Source: Verrucomicrobiota bacterium (GTDB lineage: Bacteria > Verrucomicrobiota > Verrucomicrobiia > Opitutales > Opitutaceae). Taken from it: a stretch of DNA of 44,301 nucleotides. The translations under genes and the position numbers were made by a program. The notes below the pieces were generated by a model, which saw only the letters and a list, made by a program, of their open reading frames with translations, had not been told where the DNA came from and ran no database searches. Position 1 is the stretch's first letter. Every line of letters begins with the position of its first letter. Shown in pieces: positions 43,232 to 44,301 of this stretch. The stretch spans positions 1 through 44,301 of the forward strand of contig JAFAAS010000016.1 in NCBI GenBank assembly GCA_023426435.1. Reading direction: 5' to 3'.

Positions 43232-43369
43232 GGTGAAAGTGAAGGTGCCGGTGAAAGTGATGACGTCGCGCGACGAAGAACCTCTTCCGGGAAAAGGATC
43301 ACCTGCACGTTCACTTTCTCTTCCACGTCCACGTCCACTTTCACTTTCACTTTCACTTTCTACTTCACC
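43232..43369. repeat. Inverted pair of short tandem repeats, unit GTGAAA/GTGGAC
   Basis: The left arm (43232-43261) reads GTGAAAGTGAAGGTG and GTGAAAGTGAT. The right arm (43301-43369) carries repeated TTTCAC and GTCCAC hexamers, the complement. It fills the motA-motB spacer and reaches the motA stop codon. Confidence 0.7.
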
Positions 43370-44223
43370 GGCGGCAGCGCTTTGAGCGCGGCTTCGAGTT
43401 CGTTCGCGCCGGGTTGGACGGAGCTGTCGAGCGAGCGGCGGGCGATTTCGACGGCGGTGAGCGGGGCGAGGCCTTTCGCGAATCCGGCGACCGCTTGCAT
43501 GATGCAGCGGAGGCAGAGGAGCTCGGAGGCGTTGTTGAATTTGATCCGGTTCGCGAGCGGGTTGATGAAGCCGTAGGCGGCGAAGATGCCGAGGAGCGTG
43601 CCGGTGAGCGCGGCGGCGACTTTCTTGCCGACCATCTCGGGGCCGTCGGCGATCGCGGCCATGGTGTTGATGATCCCCAGCACGGCGGCGACGATACCGA
43701 TGCCGGGCAGCGAGTCGCCGACGAGTTGGAGGATGTGAACCGGATGGTCCCACTCCTCCTGCTTCGCATCGATTTCGGCGGTCATCAGCTCTTCGAGCTG
43801 GTCGGGCTTGATCTTGCCGTCGATGACGGGCTTCAAGCCGTTGACCAGAAACTCGAGGCGTTCGGGATGTTGGAGGAGCGAAGGGTAGCGCTGGAAAATG
43901 ACGCTCTTCTGCGGATCCATCACGTGCTCCTCGAGCGCGATCAGGCCGTTGCGGCGGCCGACCATGAAGATCTCGTAGAGCAGCTTCAGCATGTCGAAGA
44001 ACTCGGCCTTGCCGGCGGTTTTTCCGGAGATGCAGCCCTTCACCTTGTGCATCACTTCTTTCAATACATGCGCCGGGCTGGCGATGATGAGCACGCCGAG
44101 AGCGACGCCGCCGATGACCACGAATTCGGAAACGTGCAGCAGCACAAGCGGCGAACCGCCGGCGATCATGAAGCCGCCGAGCGTCGATGCGAAAACGATG
44201 ACGGCTCCGATGAGGATCAACAT
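43360..44223 (-). CDS. motA: Flagellar motor stator protein MotA
   Basis: A 287-residue stator subunit with four membrane spans: two near the N-terminus (LILIGAVIVFASTLGGFMIA and VVIGGVALGVLIIA) and two after the large cytoplasmic loop. The conserved prolines lie in GDSLPGIGIVAAVLGII and AAYGFINPLANR. The cytoplasmic loop contains the charged segment that contacts the rotor. It precedes motB and the small Cys-containing gene in one transcript. Confidence 0.94.
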   Translation of the reverse strand: MLILIGAVIVFASTLGGFMIAGGSPLVLLHVSEFVVIGGVALGVLIIASPAHVLKEVMHKVKGCISGKTAGKAEFFDMLKLLYEIFMVGRRNGLIALEEHVMDPQKSVIFQRYPSLLQHPERLEFLVNGLKPVIDGKIKPDQLEELMTAEIDAKQEEWDHPVHILQLVGDSLPGIGIVAAVLGIINTMAAIADGPEMVGKKVAAALTGTLLGIFAAYGFINPLANRIKFNNASELLCLRCIMQAVAGFAKGLAPLTAVEIARRSLDSSVQPGANELEAALKALPPVK

Positions 44224-44269
44224 GTGGGCAGAATCGGTGGGTCGAACCGTCCTCGGTGAGCCGCGGCTG

Positions 44270-44290
44270 GGCGGGGACGCCTCGCCTACC
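44270..44290. repeat. Possible third REP-like palindrome upstream of motA
   Basis: GGCGGGG-ACG-CCTCGCC followed by TACC: a 7-bp imperfect stem similar in size to families A and B. Only one copy is visible in this window, so family status is a guess. Confidence 0.4.
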
Positions 44291-44301
44291 CTCCGAAGGA
44301 G

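Noticed and set aside
43104..43385. Plus-strand frame with repeated Val-Lys codons in the motA-motB spacer
   Set aside because: The pattern comes from the GTGAAA hexamer repeat in the spacer, not from a gene.
1..44301. tRNA, rRNA, riboswitch or replication origin
   Set aside because: I scanned for cloverleaf-like, conserved rRNA and known switch motifs by eye and found none; weak candidates were ordinary coding hairpins.

Overview
The window looks like a chromosomal segment from a motile, Gram-negative, high-GC bacterium of the Verrucomicrobiota, most likely near the Opitutaceae. This is inferred from gene content and protein style, not from a marker gene: there is no rRNA or tRNA here. L-ring and P-ring genes, a TonB-like protein and lipoprotein signals imply an outer membrane.

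Layout. Positions 1-7220 hold metabolic and transport genes: the 3' end of an unrecognised gene, a cytoplasmic sulfite-oxidase-fold molybdoenzyme, a PF07399-type Na+/H+ antiporter with a small coupled upstream gene, a four-carbon sugar-acid kinase paired with a PdxA-family dehydrogenase, and a DctA/GltP-type symporter. Positions 7225-9018 are a nest of one intact and several decayed REP-associated tyrosine transposase (RAYT) units. Positions 9147-24249 are a three-gene operon of exported proteins on the minus strand: a thioredoxin-fold protein without its redox cysteines, a giant 4,419-residue protein (Gly-rich, Ig/MBG/YDG modules, YD/RHS repeats, C-terminal alpha/beta-hydrolase) and an ankyrin-repeat lipoprotein whose start overlaps the giant's stop. 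I read this as a candidate surface or toxin system with a candidate immunity protein. A decayed second copy of the symporter gene (24816-25676) lies on the far side, so the accessory block is bracketed by direct copies of one gene.

Positions 25753-32396 are sensory: a chemoreceptor with a small TonB-C-domain protein, and divergently a hybrid histidine kinase with five PAS domains. Positions 32565-44223 are a flagellar cluster, all on the minus strand: motA, motB and a small Cys-containing gene, then flgF, flgG, flgA, flgH, flgI, flgJ-like, flgN-like, flgK, flgL, fliW, csrA and flagellin. A consensus sigma-54 promoter lies just before flgF. The order gives rod and rings first, then hook-filament junction and chaperone, then the FliW/CsrA control pair and flagellin.

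The non-coding DNA is rich in repeats: at least two families of palindromic REP-like elements, one doublet arranged like a REPIN, and four flagellar gene junctions each carrying a different short tandem repeat in inverted arms.
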